DNA of 64,000 nucleotides. Source: Bacteroidales bacterium KA00344. Its GTDB lineage: Bacteria; Bacteroidota; Bacteroidia; Bacteroidales; Bacteroidaceae. The notes under the pieces are model-generated. The model ran no database searches. It had not been told where the DNA came from and saw nothing but the letters and a program-made list of their open reading frames with translations. The position numbers were made by a program, and so were the translations under genes. Where the stretch lies: contig KQ959425.1 of NCBI GenBank assembly GCA_001552765.1, positions 1 to 64,000 on the forward strand. The letters run 5' to 3'. Positions 52,766 through 60,416 of this stretch are shown in pieces; positions within the stretch are counted from its first letter, which is position 1; each line of letters begins with the position of its first letter.

Positions 52766-53491
52766 TTAGTCTTCATATTCTGTGTGATCTTCGATGCCTG
52801 CTTCCCTGAGAGCTTCGATACGCTCACAACAAGTACCGCACTTGCCGCAATGCTTTTCGCCACCTTTATAGCAACTCCACGTTTCGGTATAGTCTAACCC
52901 TATTTCCTTGCCGCGACGCGCAATGTCACCTTTCGTAATGCCTGTGTAGGGAGCCAAAATCTCTATGCCGGGGAACGTTCCGGCCTTAATGGCTTCTGAC
53001 ATGGCACTAACAAATTCCGGACGACAGTCAGGATAGATAGTGTGGTCGCCGGAGTGATTGGCCATCATGACGTATTTCAGGTTACGGCTCTCGGCTATTC
53101 CGGCTGCAATACTTAGCATGATGCCGTTGCGAAAGGGCACAACGGTAGATTTCATGTTGTCTTCGTCATAATCGCCTTCGGGTATTGCATCAGCACCTTC
53201 GAGCAAACTCGACTTGAAATACCTGCCCATGAAGTCTAAAGGAATGGTAAGATGGGAAATACCCAACCGTTTACAATGCAACTCCGCAAATGGAATCTCC
53301 CTGGCATTATGGTTGCTACCATAATCGAAAGAAAGCCCCAAGGCAATACGATCTTTAAATTCATGAAGCATCGTGATGGAGTCCATCCCGCCACTTACGA
53401 TAATAACAGAGTCACGGTAACCCTGAGTAGGGACGTCCTCAATCCCCTCCAATGAAAATGACATTGCCTTGTCTGTCTTGTTTTTATTCAT
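52766..53491 (-). CDS. queC: 7-cyano-7-deazaguanine synthase QueC
   Basis: A 241-residue ATP-dependent enzyme forming preQ0 from 7-carboxy-7-deazaguanine in queuosine synthesis. The PP-loop VSGGMDS lies near residues 33-39, and the zinc site CYKGGEKHCGKCGTCCER is near the C-terminus. Compared with most QueC it carries about 25 extra N-terminal residues, which may simply reflect an earlier start; a later Met at residue 10 is the main alternative. It follows radA by 56 bases in the same direction, but no functional link is known. No preQ1 riboswitch was recognised upstream. Confidence 0.94.
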   Translation of the reverse strand: MNKNKTDKAMSFSLEGIEDVPTQGYRDSVIIVSGGMDSITMLHEFKDRIALGLSFDYGSNHNAREIPFAELHCKRLGISHLTIPLDFMGRYFKSSLLEGADAIPEGDYDEDNMKSTVVPFRNGIMLSIAAGIAESRNLKYVMMANHSGDHTIYPDCRPEFVSAMSEAIKAGTFPGIEILAPYTGITKGDIARRGKEIGLDYTETWSCYKGGEKHCGKCGTCCERIEALREAGIEDHTEYED

Positions 53492-53547
53492 AATATATCT
53501 TGTGTTAGACCATCAACTCTCTCCTTGAGCAGAGTTTAAACTGAATC

Positions 53548-54957
53548 TTATCCAAACAAACATCTCAATGCTCCTTCCACTTTTTTTACGGGATGTAGCT
53601 CTATCTTATACTTCTTGGCATTGAGATTCTTCATATTGTGCGAGGGTATGATAATGTGTTTGAATCCCAGCTTTTCAGCTTCGGCAATGCGTTGTTCCAC
53701 CCTGCTCACAGGACGCACTTCGCCACTAAGTCCAACTTCACCACACATACACCATCCCGCCTCTATAGGAGTATCAACATTACTTGATAGAACGGCGGCT
53801 ATTACGCTGAGGTCCATAGCCATATCGGTTACTCGTAGACCTCCGGCTATGTTGAGAAAGACGTCTTTCTGCATCAGCTTGAAGCCCACTCGCTTCTCTA
53901 ATACAGCCAGCAACATATTGAGTCTGCGCTGGTCGAAACCTGTGGCCGAACGTTGAGGGGTACCATAGGCTGCCGATGAGACAAGAGCCTGCGTTTCGAC
54001 GAGGAATGGGCGCACGCCCTCAATGGCCGAACTGATAGCCACACCCGACAGCCCATCATGGTCTTCGGTGAGCAAAAGTTCCGAAGGGTTGGAAACTTGA
54101 CGCAGACCGTTTTGCTGCATCTCGTAGATACCAAGTTCCGATGTACTCCCAAAGCGGTTTTTCATGCTCCGCAGTATGCGATACATATAATGTTGGTCTC
54201 CCTCAAACTGAATAACCGTATCTACAATGTGTTCCAATATTTTCGGTCCGGCCAGCGTGCCCTCCTTATTAATATGTCCAATCAAAATCACCGGCACACC
54301 ACTGGTCTTGGCGAAGCGAAGTAGGGCGGACGCACATTCACGCACCTGCGTGATGCTTCCGGGAGACGAGTCTACCGTTTCGGTGGAAATGGTCTGAATG
54401 GAGTCTATAATGAGCAGTTCGGGTTTCACTTCCTGAATATGTCCGAAAATGTTTTCCAATGATGTCTCACACAACACAAATATGGAGTCGGAATTGTCGG
54501 GATTGAGACGCTCGGCGCGCATCTTGATTTGGTGTGCGCTTTCCTCACCACTCACGTAGAGAATATCTCGTTCCGACATCGAAAGAATGGTTTGAAGTGT
54601 GAGCGTAGACTTTCCTATGCCGGGCTCACCACCCAGCAAAATGATGCTTCCCGGCACAATACCGCCTCCCAACACTCGATTAAGTTCGGCATCGTGAGTA
54701 TCGATGCGCGGCTCATCCTTGGCAGAGATGTCGTTCAGGCGCATAGGCTTGTTCTGAGAGCCAAGATGAAGATGGGTGCTCTTGTCGCCATGGCGAAGGG
54801 TCAATGCCGCACTCTTTGCCGCACCGGTACCCGATGTGTCGGCAACCTTTATTTTTTTGAACGATGACCATTCGCCACATGAAGGACACTTGCCCAACCA
54901 TTTAGCCGAGTCATAGCCACAGTTGCTACAAACATACATCGTTTTATCTTTTGCCAT
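53548..54957 (-). CDS. radA: DNA repair protein RadA
   Basis: About 469 residues from the ATG at 54957 (MAKDKTMYVCSNCGYDSAKW). Domains: an N-terminal four-Cys zinc finger (CSNCG, CPSCG), a RecA-like ATPase with Walker A GGEPGIGKST near residue 100 and the RadA-specific KNRFGSTSELGIYEM, and a C-terminal Lon-protease-like domain lacking peptidase function (VRPVSRVEQRIAEAEKLGF). RadA promotes branch migration and D-loop extension in homologous recombination. An upstream in-frame start at 55041 is less likely because it adds unconserved sequence. Confidence 0.97.
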   Translation of the reverse strand: MAKDKTMYVCSNCGYDSAKWLGKCPSCGEWSSFKKIKVADTSGTGAAKSAALTLRHGDKSTHLHLGSQNKPMRLNDISAKDEPRIDTHDAELNRVLGGGIVPGSIILLGGEPGIGKSTLTLQTILSMSERDILYVSGEESAHQIKMRAERLNPDNSDSIFVLCETSLENIFGHIQEVKPELLIIDSIQTISTETVDSSPGSITQVRECASALLRFAKTSGVPVILIGHINKEGTLAGPKILEHIVDTVIQFEGDQHYMYRILRSMKNRFGSTSELGIYEMQQNGLRQVSNPSELLLTEDHDGLSGVAISSAIEGVRPFLVETQALVSSAAYGTPQRSATGFDQRRLNMLLAVLEKRVGFKLMQKDVFLNIAGGLRVTDMAMDLSVIAAVLSSNVDTPIEAGWCMCGEVGLSGEVRPVSRVEQRIAEAEKLGFKHIIIPSHNMKNLNAKKYKIELHPVKKVEGALRCLFG

Positions 54958-55219
54958 TTTCTTTGGGAATTTATATTGTTTCAGGATTTGCTGTGTGTTC
55001 GATTCGACAGGAATTGAAAGTCGGTGATTCATATCCGGCACTGTAGAAATTGTTCGAAACAGTCATCAATATATTCGATAAGTTAAAGAAAAATCTACAT
55101 CTTCAGATTTTGGTTTTGCCTAATTTCAAGGTGGCAGCTTCCTTCAACTCCACGAGTTCGATTTAAATTTACTCATGCAAAAGTAATCTTTTTTTTCCGT
55201 AATTGCAAAATATAATTAT

Positions 55220-55227
55220 TAACTTTG
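55220..55227 (+). promoter_or_regulatory. -7 box very close to the lipoprotein start
   Basis: TAACTTTG ends 7 bases before the ATG at 55235, so the transcript may have almost no 5' leader. Confidence 0.45.
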
Positions 55228-55234
55228 CAATAGT

Positions 55235-56152
55235 ATGAAAAGACCTTTGTTTTACATTCTGTTGTTTGTCGTATCGCTTGCCTTTGCAGCCTGCGGCCAA
55301 TCGTATGAGCAGAAGCAGGCACTCTCGAAAAAACAGCGCTCGGAGGCAGCTCGGAGAGATTCTGCTGCCTTGAAAATTGCTACTACTCCGACGTTGGATT
55401 GTCTTCCACTTTTTGTTGCTTTAGAAGATAGTCTTTTCCAAAGCGGAGGGGTAGACGTGCGTCTCCGTGCGCGTACATCTCAGTTGGATGGCGACACGTT
55501 GATAGAAGGTGGGCACGTGGAGGGGTTCGTAACCGACCTTATTCGTGCCGAACGACTCAAGAAACGTGGCACGCCACTACGCTATGTGACGGCCACCAAC
55601 AGCTACTGGCAGTTTATTTCCAATCGTTTGGCTCGTGTAAAGGAGCTTAAACAGATGTCAGACAAAATGGTAGCCATGACACGCTATTCGGCTACCGACT
55701 ATCTGGCTGGGCTTGCCATAGATAGTGTCAAAACCAAACACGAGGTCTATCGAGTACAGATTAACGACGTGGACATACGGTTGAAAATGCTTTTGAACAA
55801 CGAAATAGACGCAGTGTTACTTACTGAGCCACAGGCTTCTACTGCAAGAATGTTCAAGAATATTGTCTTGATGGATAGTCGCGACAAGGACATCCGTTTA
55901 GGCGTGATTGCTTTCAGAGAGAAGGCATTGGCTCAAAAGGGGCGTCAGGCGCAGCTTGACGCTTTTGTCAGAGTATATAATAATGTGTGCGATTCCATCA
56001 ACCGGCATGGAGCGACACATTATCGTGACATTATCAAAAAATACATGCACGTAGACGACAAGACCATCGATGCTTTGCCCAAACTGCATTATCAACGGGT
56101 TGCACCACCGCGCGAGAAAGATGTTGCCCGTGCAAAGCGGTATTGGAAGTAA
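55235..56152 (+). CDS. Substrate-binding-like lipoprotein (NMT1/SsuA-like)
   Basis: A 305-residue lipoprotein: MKRPLFYILLFVVSLAFAAC ends in a lipobox Cys. After a charged linker (QKQALSKKQRSEAARRD), the sequence reads like a type 2 periplasmic binding fold: LKIATTPTLDCLPLFVALEDSLF, then TDLIRAERLKKRGTPLRYV, MSDKMVAMTRYSATDYLAGLAIDS, LLNNEIDAVLLTEPQASTA and RLGVIAFREKAL. This matches the NMT1/SsuA group that binds small organic ligands for ABC importers, but no permease or ATPase gene is adjacent. The ligand is unknown. The large TPR gene follows closely. Confidence 0.8.
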   Translation: MKRPLFYILLFVVSLAFAACGQSYEQKQALSKKQRSEAARRDSAALKIATTPTLDCLPLFVALEDSLFQSGGVDVRLRARTSQLDGDTLIEGGHVEGFVTDLIRAERLKKRGTPLRYVTATNSYWQFISNRLARVKELKQMSDKMVAMTRYSATDYLAGLAIDSVKTKHEVYRVQINDVDIRLKMLLNNEIDAVLLTEPQASTARMFKNIVLMDSRDKDIRLGVIAFREKALAQKGRQAQLDAFVRVYNNVCDSINRHGATHYRDIIKKYMHVDDKTIDALPKLHYQRVAPPREKDVARAKRYWK

Positions 56153-56193
56153 TTTATCGTGCTCATTTTCTTTATTTTTTCTCATTCTTCAAT

Positions 56194-58404
56194 ATGGACA
56201 ATTATCAACAGTCAGCTGACTGGACTTCCCAGCTACAAAATCTCCATCGCATACGGCAAAACATCATAGATTCAGGCTATTTGGGCGAGGCGCTGTCAAG
56301 AACTCGCACTTTCCTAAAATCCTTCCAATACGACTCTTTAGTTCCCCGACTGGAAGAGATTGAGAACGACTACAAGCTCATGTGCGATTTTCTGAAAAAA
56401 GGGTATCATGATGATAAACGGCAGGACTTATACGACAAACTGCTGATCAGACTCTACACACTGCTGCGCGACATCGAACTTGATTTTCGCAGACTGAACG
56501 ACCCCTCCGTCGTCAGTCATGCACCTGCCAAACCCATAATGGAGTTAAACTTGGAAACAGTTAAACATAAGCTGGAGGCTTTTGTCTCGAATGTGGCCAT
56601 GGCATCGCTCGACCCGGAAAATGAGAGAGACGCAACGCTAAAAAAACTTTATGTCGACCATTATCAATACATACAGTCGTTATTCAGCACGCTGCTTTTC
56701 TCCCACCAATGGTCACACGAGTTTGCTATGGGATTGGCCAAGTTGCTGGTTTCTCCCACAATAGATGCGAACGACGCACAACTATTAATCAGCGCTACAA
56801 TGCTGGGAGCCATTCTTTCGGGCGATGCGGAGCGTGTTCTCGCCCTGCTTCATATCTATGAATATGCCCAAGATGTACATAGCCGGCAACGGGCTTTGGT
56901 TGGATGGGTGTTTGCACTACATGGTTTGAGCCTGTCTATGTTTCCCCAAGTGAGTACACAACTCCAAACGCTTCTGAAAAAGGCCACTGTGAGAGAGGAA
57001 CTTGTAGAGCTGCAAATCCAGGTGGTGTATTGTAGAAACGCGAAACGCGACAACGAAAAATTGCAAAAAGACATTATGCCCACCTTGATGCGCAACCAGA
57101 ACTTTGAAATTACCGAGTTGGGTATCAAGGAGAAAGAGGAAAACACATTAGACAACATCCTAAATCCTGATGCTGCCGACCGGAAAATGGAAGAGATGGA
57201 GAAAAGCATCCGTAAAATGATGGATATGCGTGAACAGGGCGTAGACATTTATTTCGGAGGTTTTTCCCAGATGAAGCGTTTTTCATTCTTCTACACGCTG
57301 TGCAACTGGTTTATGCCGTTCACATTGGACCATCCGCAATTACAACACCTGACACCGGAATTTCTTCGCTCCAATATGATTAAAAATATTTTGGGTAGCG
57401 GTTTGTTTTGCGAATCCGATAAATATAGTTTTATTCTGGGCACCTCCAGCGTGTTTCGCAACCTCCCGGCCAGCCTCAAGGAGATGCTCAATTCCGGCAA
57501 CGTGGCCATGATGGGTATGGGCGAACAGAATATAGATACCCAAGATCCGAGTTACATCCGACGGATGTATCTACAAGACCTTTATCGTTTCTTCTCGCTT
57601 TGTGATGCGCACAAGATTTTCGAAAACCCCTTTGAGAGTTGGCAATTCCTTTTTATGGCCAACAATGTGTTCCAAAATCAGATGAGTGAGGAGGCTCGTC
57701 ACGTTCAGAAGTTTTTATTGAAGAGAAAGATGTATTCCTCTATGTCATACTTGTTTTACGCATATAAAGATCCCGACAATATTGAAGATATGCGTATGGA
57801 GGCAAGCCTCAAGATGCGAAGTCGTAAATATATGGAGGCCCAGGCTATCTATGCCCGGCTGTGTGAGCAACTCCCCGATGATGACCATGCCATGATGGGC
57901 TATGCTCAGGCATGCTTTTATGTAGAGGATTACGAAGAAGCCGCTCAACTTTATGAACAGCTTCATCAGCATTATCCTGAGCATCGCAATTTGGCACTCA
58001 ACCTTGCCATATCACAAATCAACTCCGACAATGCTGATGCAGGCATGAAGCTGCTCTATCGGTTGGATTATGAGAATCGGGGAGAGATAAATGTGAAACG
58101 CGCCTTGGCATGGGGGCACCTCTGGCTGAAACGTTTGGAACAGGCAGATGCCCTTTATCAGGAAATTCTGACCCATAAGGCTTGCAACGCCTCTGACTAT
58201 CTTAATGCAGGATATTGCAACTGGTTTGCGGGTAGGGTAGATCTGGCTATTACCCTTATCAAACAGTCTGTCGCCGCTTCCGAAAATGTGATGAAGAGTG
58301 CCGAAGACATCATGCGACAATTTGAGAAAGATAAGGCGCTGATAGATAAATACGATATAGGCGAGATCGAACAGAAGATGGTGGCCGAGTTATCGATGAT
58401 ATAA
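56194..58404 (+). CDS. Large tetratricopeptide-repeat protein
   Basis: About 736 residues from the ATG at 56194 (MDNYQQSADWTSQLQNLHRIR); an in-frame start at 56143 would overlap the upstream gene. The protein is mostly helical, with no signal peptide or transmembrane segment. TPR-like repeats appear at the C-terminal end (for example MEAQAIYARLCEQLPDDDHA, AMMGYAQACFYVEDYEEAAQ and ALAWGHLWLKRLEQADALYQ). The long N-terminal part is not assigned to a family. Location 41 bases after the lipoprotein gene suggests joint transcription. Function unknown; likely a scaffold. Confidence 0.75.
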   Translation: MDNYQQSADWTSQLQNLHRIRQNIIDSGYLGEALSRTRTFLKSFQYDSLVPRLEEIENDYKLMCDFLKKGYHDDKRQDLYDKLLIRLYTLLRDIELDFRRLNDPSVVSHAPAKPIMELNLETVKHKLEAFVSNVAMASLDPENERDATLKKLYVDHYQYIQSLFSTLLFSHQWSHEFAMGLAKLLVSPTIDANDAQLLISATMLGAILSGDAERVLALLHIYEYAQDVHSRQRALVGWVFALHGLSLSMFPQVSTQLQTLLKKATVREELVELQIQVVYCRNAKRDNEKLQKDIMPTLMRNQNFEITELGIKEKEENTLDNILNPDAADRKMEEMEKSIRKMMDMREQGVDIYFGGFSQMKRFSFFYTLCNWFMPFTLDHPQLQHLTPEFLRSNMIKNILGSGLFCESDKYSFILGTSSVFRNLPASLKEMLNSGNVAMMGMGEQNIDTQDPSYIRRMYLQDLYRFFSLCDAHKIFENPFESWQFLFMANNVFQNQMSEEARHVQKFLLKRKMYSSMSYLFYAYKDPDNIEDMRMEASLKMRSRKYMEAQAIYARLCEQLPDDDHAMMGYAQACFYVEDYEEAAQLYEQLHQHYPEHRNLALNLAISQINSDNADAGMKLLYRLDYENRGEINVKRALAWGHLWLKRLEQADALYQEILTHKACNASDYLNAGYCNWFAGRVDLAITLIKQSVAASENVMKSAEDIMRQFEKDKALIDKYDIGEIEQKMVAELSMI

Positions 58405-58460
58405 GGGTCGGACGCAGAGGCTGCACAAGAGTCAAAGAGACATTATGCAGCTTTCCGACA

Positions 58461-58841
58461 TCACTCTGACACAACCTCTTTGCCAAAGGGAGTCAAGGCC
58501 AATCCTGCCAAACTGAATTGCTTTTTGCCAAAGGGGATGCCCACGATCGTAAGACACAGCAATACGCCAAAAAAGATGTGTGTCAGCCAAATGGCAAGTC
58601 CTCCGCACATTATCCATATCACATTCATCATCAAATTCAAACAACCATAGTTTGCACTCGATGGCTTGGCTACAACTTGCTGTCCAAAAGGCCAGAGTAC
58701 ATACATCCCAATGCGCAATGTGGCAATACCAAACGGAATACCAATGATGGTACACATCAACAGCACGCTTGAAACAACGTATTCAAAAGCGGTAGCAAGT
58801 CCGCCAAATAACAACCAGAGAATGTTTCCCAATAGCTTCAT
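58461..58841 (-). CDS. yccF: YccF domain-containing membrane protein
   Basis: A 126-residue membrane protein with two tandem YccF domains. Each has an N-terminal hydrophobic stretch and an IGIPFG-type turn: LLMCTIIGIPFGIATLRIGMYVLWPFG, and later LTIVGIPFGKKQFSLAGLALTPFGK. The pairs PFG and NxxW are typical. Family function is unknown (inner membrane). It is convergent with the TPR gene and has no recognised promoter box close by. Confidence 0.92.
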   Translation of the reverse strand: MKLLGNILWLLFGGLATAFEYVVSSVLLMCTIIGIPFGIATLRIGMYVLWPFGQQVVAKPSSANYGCLNLMMNVIWIMCGGLAIWLTHIFFGVLLCLTIVGIPFGKKQFSLAGLALTPFGKEVVSE

Positions 58842-58960
58842 ATTATTTTATTCTTATATTAACTTATGTATCAGACGTTAGTATGATTTATAATGTTGCA
58901 TATAGATTTGATATGCTATTTATTATATTGAAATAACAAGACAAACACCTCTCTATATTT

Positions 58961-59036
58961 CGAGAATTTGAAAATTCAAATTCACTGATGCAGAATACTC
59001 CAAAATAGCGAGTTTTCCATAAGTTACTAACTATCA
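58961..59036 (-). repeat. Shared flanking module B, copy 3 (reverse orientation)
   Basis: On the minus strand it reads CTGATAGTTAGTAACTT, then CGCTATTTTGGAGTATTCTG and GAATTTTCAAATTCTCGAAA. The same series in order appears at 12587-12674 on the plus strand. Confidence 0.55.
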
Positions 59037-59113
59037 GCATGTAAGCCCATGTTATGTCGTTTTTCCGTTTTTAAAGTTTTATTGAAACTTTATCATTAGT
59101 ATTTAACGGCATG

Positions 59114-59201
59114 ATGATTAAGCTGTTATCGTCATGCGAATAAGCTTCATCCGTCCGACGGTTAAAGCCTAACCGCAAGGCGAATGGGCAGCAACGGCAG
59201 A
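59114..59201 (+). repeat. 22-base-period degenerate repeat array, locus 3
   Basis: Units start at 59114, 59136, 59158 and 59180: ATGATTAAGCTGTTATC, GCGAATAAGCTTCATC, ACGGTTAAAGCCTAAC, GCGAATGGGCAGCAAC. Each is exactly 22 bases. It is the most degenerate of the three arrays. Confidence 0.7.
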
Positions 59202-59281
59202 TGGGTGCTCATATATTGACTGAAATATTGAGATTTGGTGGGCATCAAATTGGTATTATTGTGCTGGAACGTCTAAAAATA

Positions 59282-59311
59282 CAGACAAGTTTATAGTGAA
59301 GTTTTATTGAC
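59282..59311 (+). repeat. 30-base repeat block, copy 2
   Basis: Begins CAGACAAGTTTATAGTGAAG; 27 of 30 positions match the complement of 12313-12342. It lies 11 bases from the end of the HAD gene, so the block might act in its 3' end. Confidence 0.75.
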
Positions 59312-59322
59312 AATTTAGAGTA

Positions 59323-59964
59323 TCAAAAATCGATGATATCCTTTGGATGGCTCACCAAAACCGTTGCACCATGCTCGATAAGAAAACTCCGACTTTTGAA
59401 TCCCCAGAGCACGCTGATGCAGGGTAGGGCGCAATTTTTCGCAGTGATAATGTCTACATCGCTGTCGCCTATATAGACAGTGTCGTCAGCATTACAGTCC
59501 AACTGCCGCATGGCTTCGAGCAACATGTCGGGTGCCGGCTTTTTGCTAATGTGTGCAGACTCACCGATGGCCACTTTAATATCATCACCGAAATATTGTT
59601 TCACCAATGCTTTGGTGGCTGCATCAAATTTATTGCTTACCACCGCTACGCCTTTGCCACGCGAATTCAGTGTTTTCAACAGCTCAGGAATACCATCATA
59701 AGGGCGGGTGTATACCGAATTATGTTCAAGATAATGAGTCTTGAATGTGCGTAAGGCTTGCTCAAACTGAGGGTTGTTAATTCCTTGTGGAACACTGCGT
59801 TCCATTAGCTTTTTTACGCCGTTTCCCACAAAGTCTTGAATCTCCTGAACAGAATATTCCGCCATTCCGCAACTGCGTAAGGCATAGTTGCAACTTGCAG
59901 CCAAATCCTCAATGCTGTTCAGCAAAGTTCCGTCTAAATCAAAAATATAGTTGTTGTATTTCAT
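59323..59964 (-). CDS. HAD-family phosphatase (phosphoglycolate phosphatase-like)
   Basis: A 213-residue hydrolase. The nucleophile motif DLDGTLLNS lies near residues 9-17, a four-helix cap follows (about 18-85), then motif II VVSNK, motif III KKPAPDM and motif IV YIGDSDVDI. This matches the Gph/pyrophosphatase-PpaX-like subfamily (type C1 cap). Substrate is not certain. The gene is preceded by a partial -7 box (TATCTTTA at 59973-59980). Confidence 0.9.
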   Translation of the reverse strand: MKYNNYIFDLDGTLLNSIEDLAASCNYALRSCGMAEYSVQEIQDFVGNGVKKLMERSVPQGINNPQFEQALRTFKTHYLEHNSVYTRPYDGIPELLKTLNSRGKGVAVVSNKFDAATKALVKQYFGDDIKVAIGESAHISKKPAPDMLLEAMRQLDCNADDTVYIGDSDVDIITAKNCALPCISVLWGFKSRSFLIEHGATVLVSHPKDIIDF

Positions 59965-60373
59965 CTTGAATGTAAAGATACGATTAAATATTCAATCTAA
60001 AGCGTAACAAATTAGATTTTTGTAGCTTTAAACATTCGTTTTAAGATTTTTCAACTCAAACTTTATGAAAATAAACGAAAATGAACAGTTACATCTCTAT
60101 AGAGCTAAAACAATATTGCTGCTCCTCAAATTCCAAAAAAATGACTTTAAATTTTCTAAATATAAAATTGGTACCTCTATATAGTTATATTGGAGTCCCT
60201 GTATTTTCATATTTCATTTTACAAAAATTCATTCTACCATTTATTACCAATCAAAACAACATATTTATATTGTATTATCCCCAATTCATTTTAATTTATA
60301 ATCGGCATTATGATAAATATAATACAACAACTTTAGTTCCCCTATAAAGACAGTGAAGATAAACAACAAGAAC
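59965..60373. other. AT-rich non-coding spacer
   Basis: About 410 bases, strongly AT-rich after 60070. An 88-codon open frame (60081-60347) is rich in Phe/Ile/Tyr and looks random, so it is not called. No repeat units are seen. Confidence 0.5.
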
Positions 60374-60409
60374 CCCCAATGCATATCATAAGAGAACTTT
60401 GCATTGGGG
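60374..60409 (-). terminator. Terminator of the PBP1A gene
   Basis: A perfect 9-base-pair stem (CCCCAATGC at 60374-60382, GCATTGGGG at 60401-60409) with an 18-base loop lies immediately after the PBP1A stop at 60417. Confidence 0.7.
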
Positions 60410-60416
60410 CTATTGA

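Larger units (their letters stand above)
58842..59322. other. Repeat-bearing spacer between yccF and the HAD gene
   Basis: About 480 bases without a gene. It contains module B in reverse orientation (58961-59036), a 22-base-period array (59114-59201), and a 30-base block matching the complement of 12313-12342. A 20-base inverted repeat with 2-base loop (58964-58983) lies in the module. Confidence 0.7.

Noticed and set aside
53492-53547. Possible preQ1 riboswitch before queC
   Set aside because: The 56-base gap has a weak stem only and lacks the conserved preQ1 aptamer sequence.
60081-60347. 88-codon open frame in an AT-rich spacer
   Set aside because: Ile/Phe/Tyr-rich random composition, no start context and no family resemblance.
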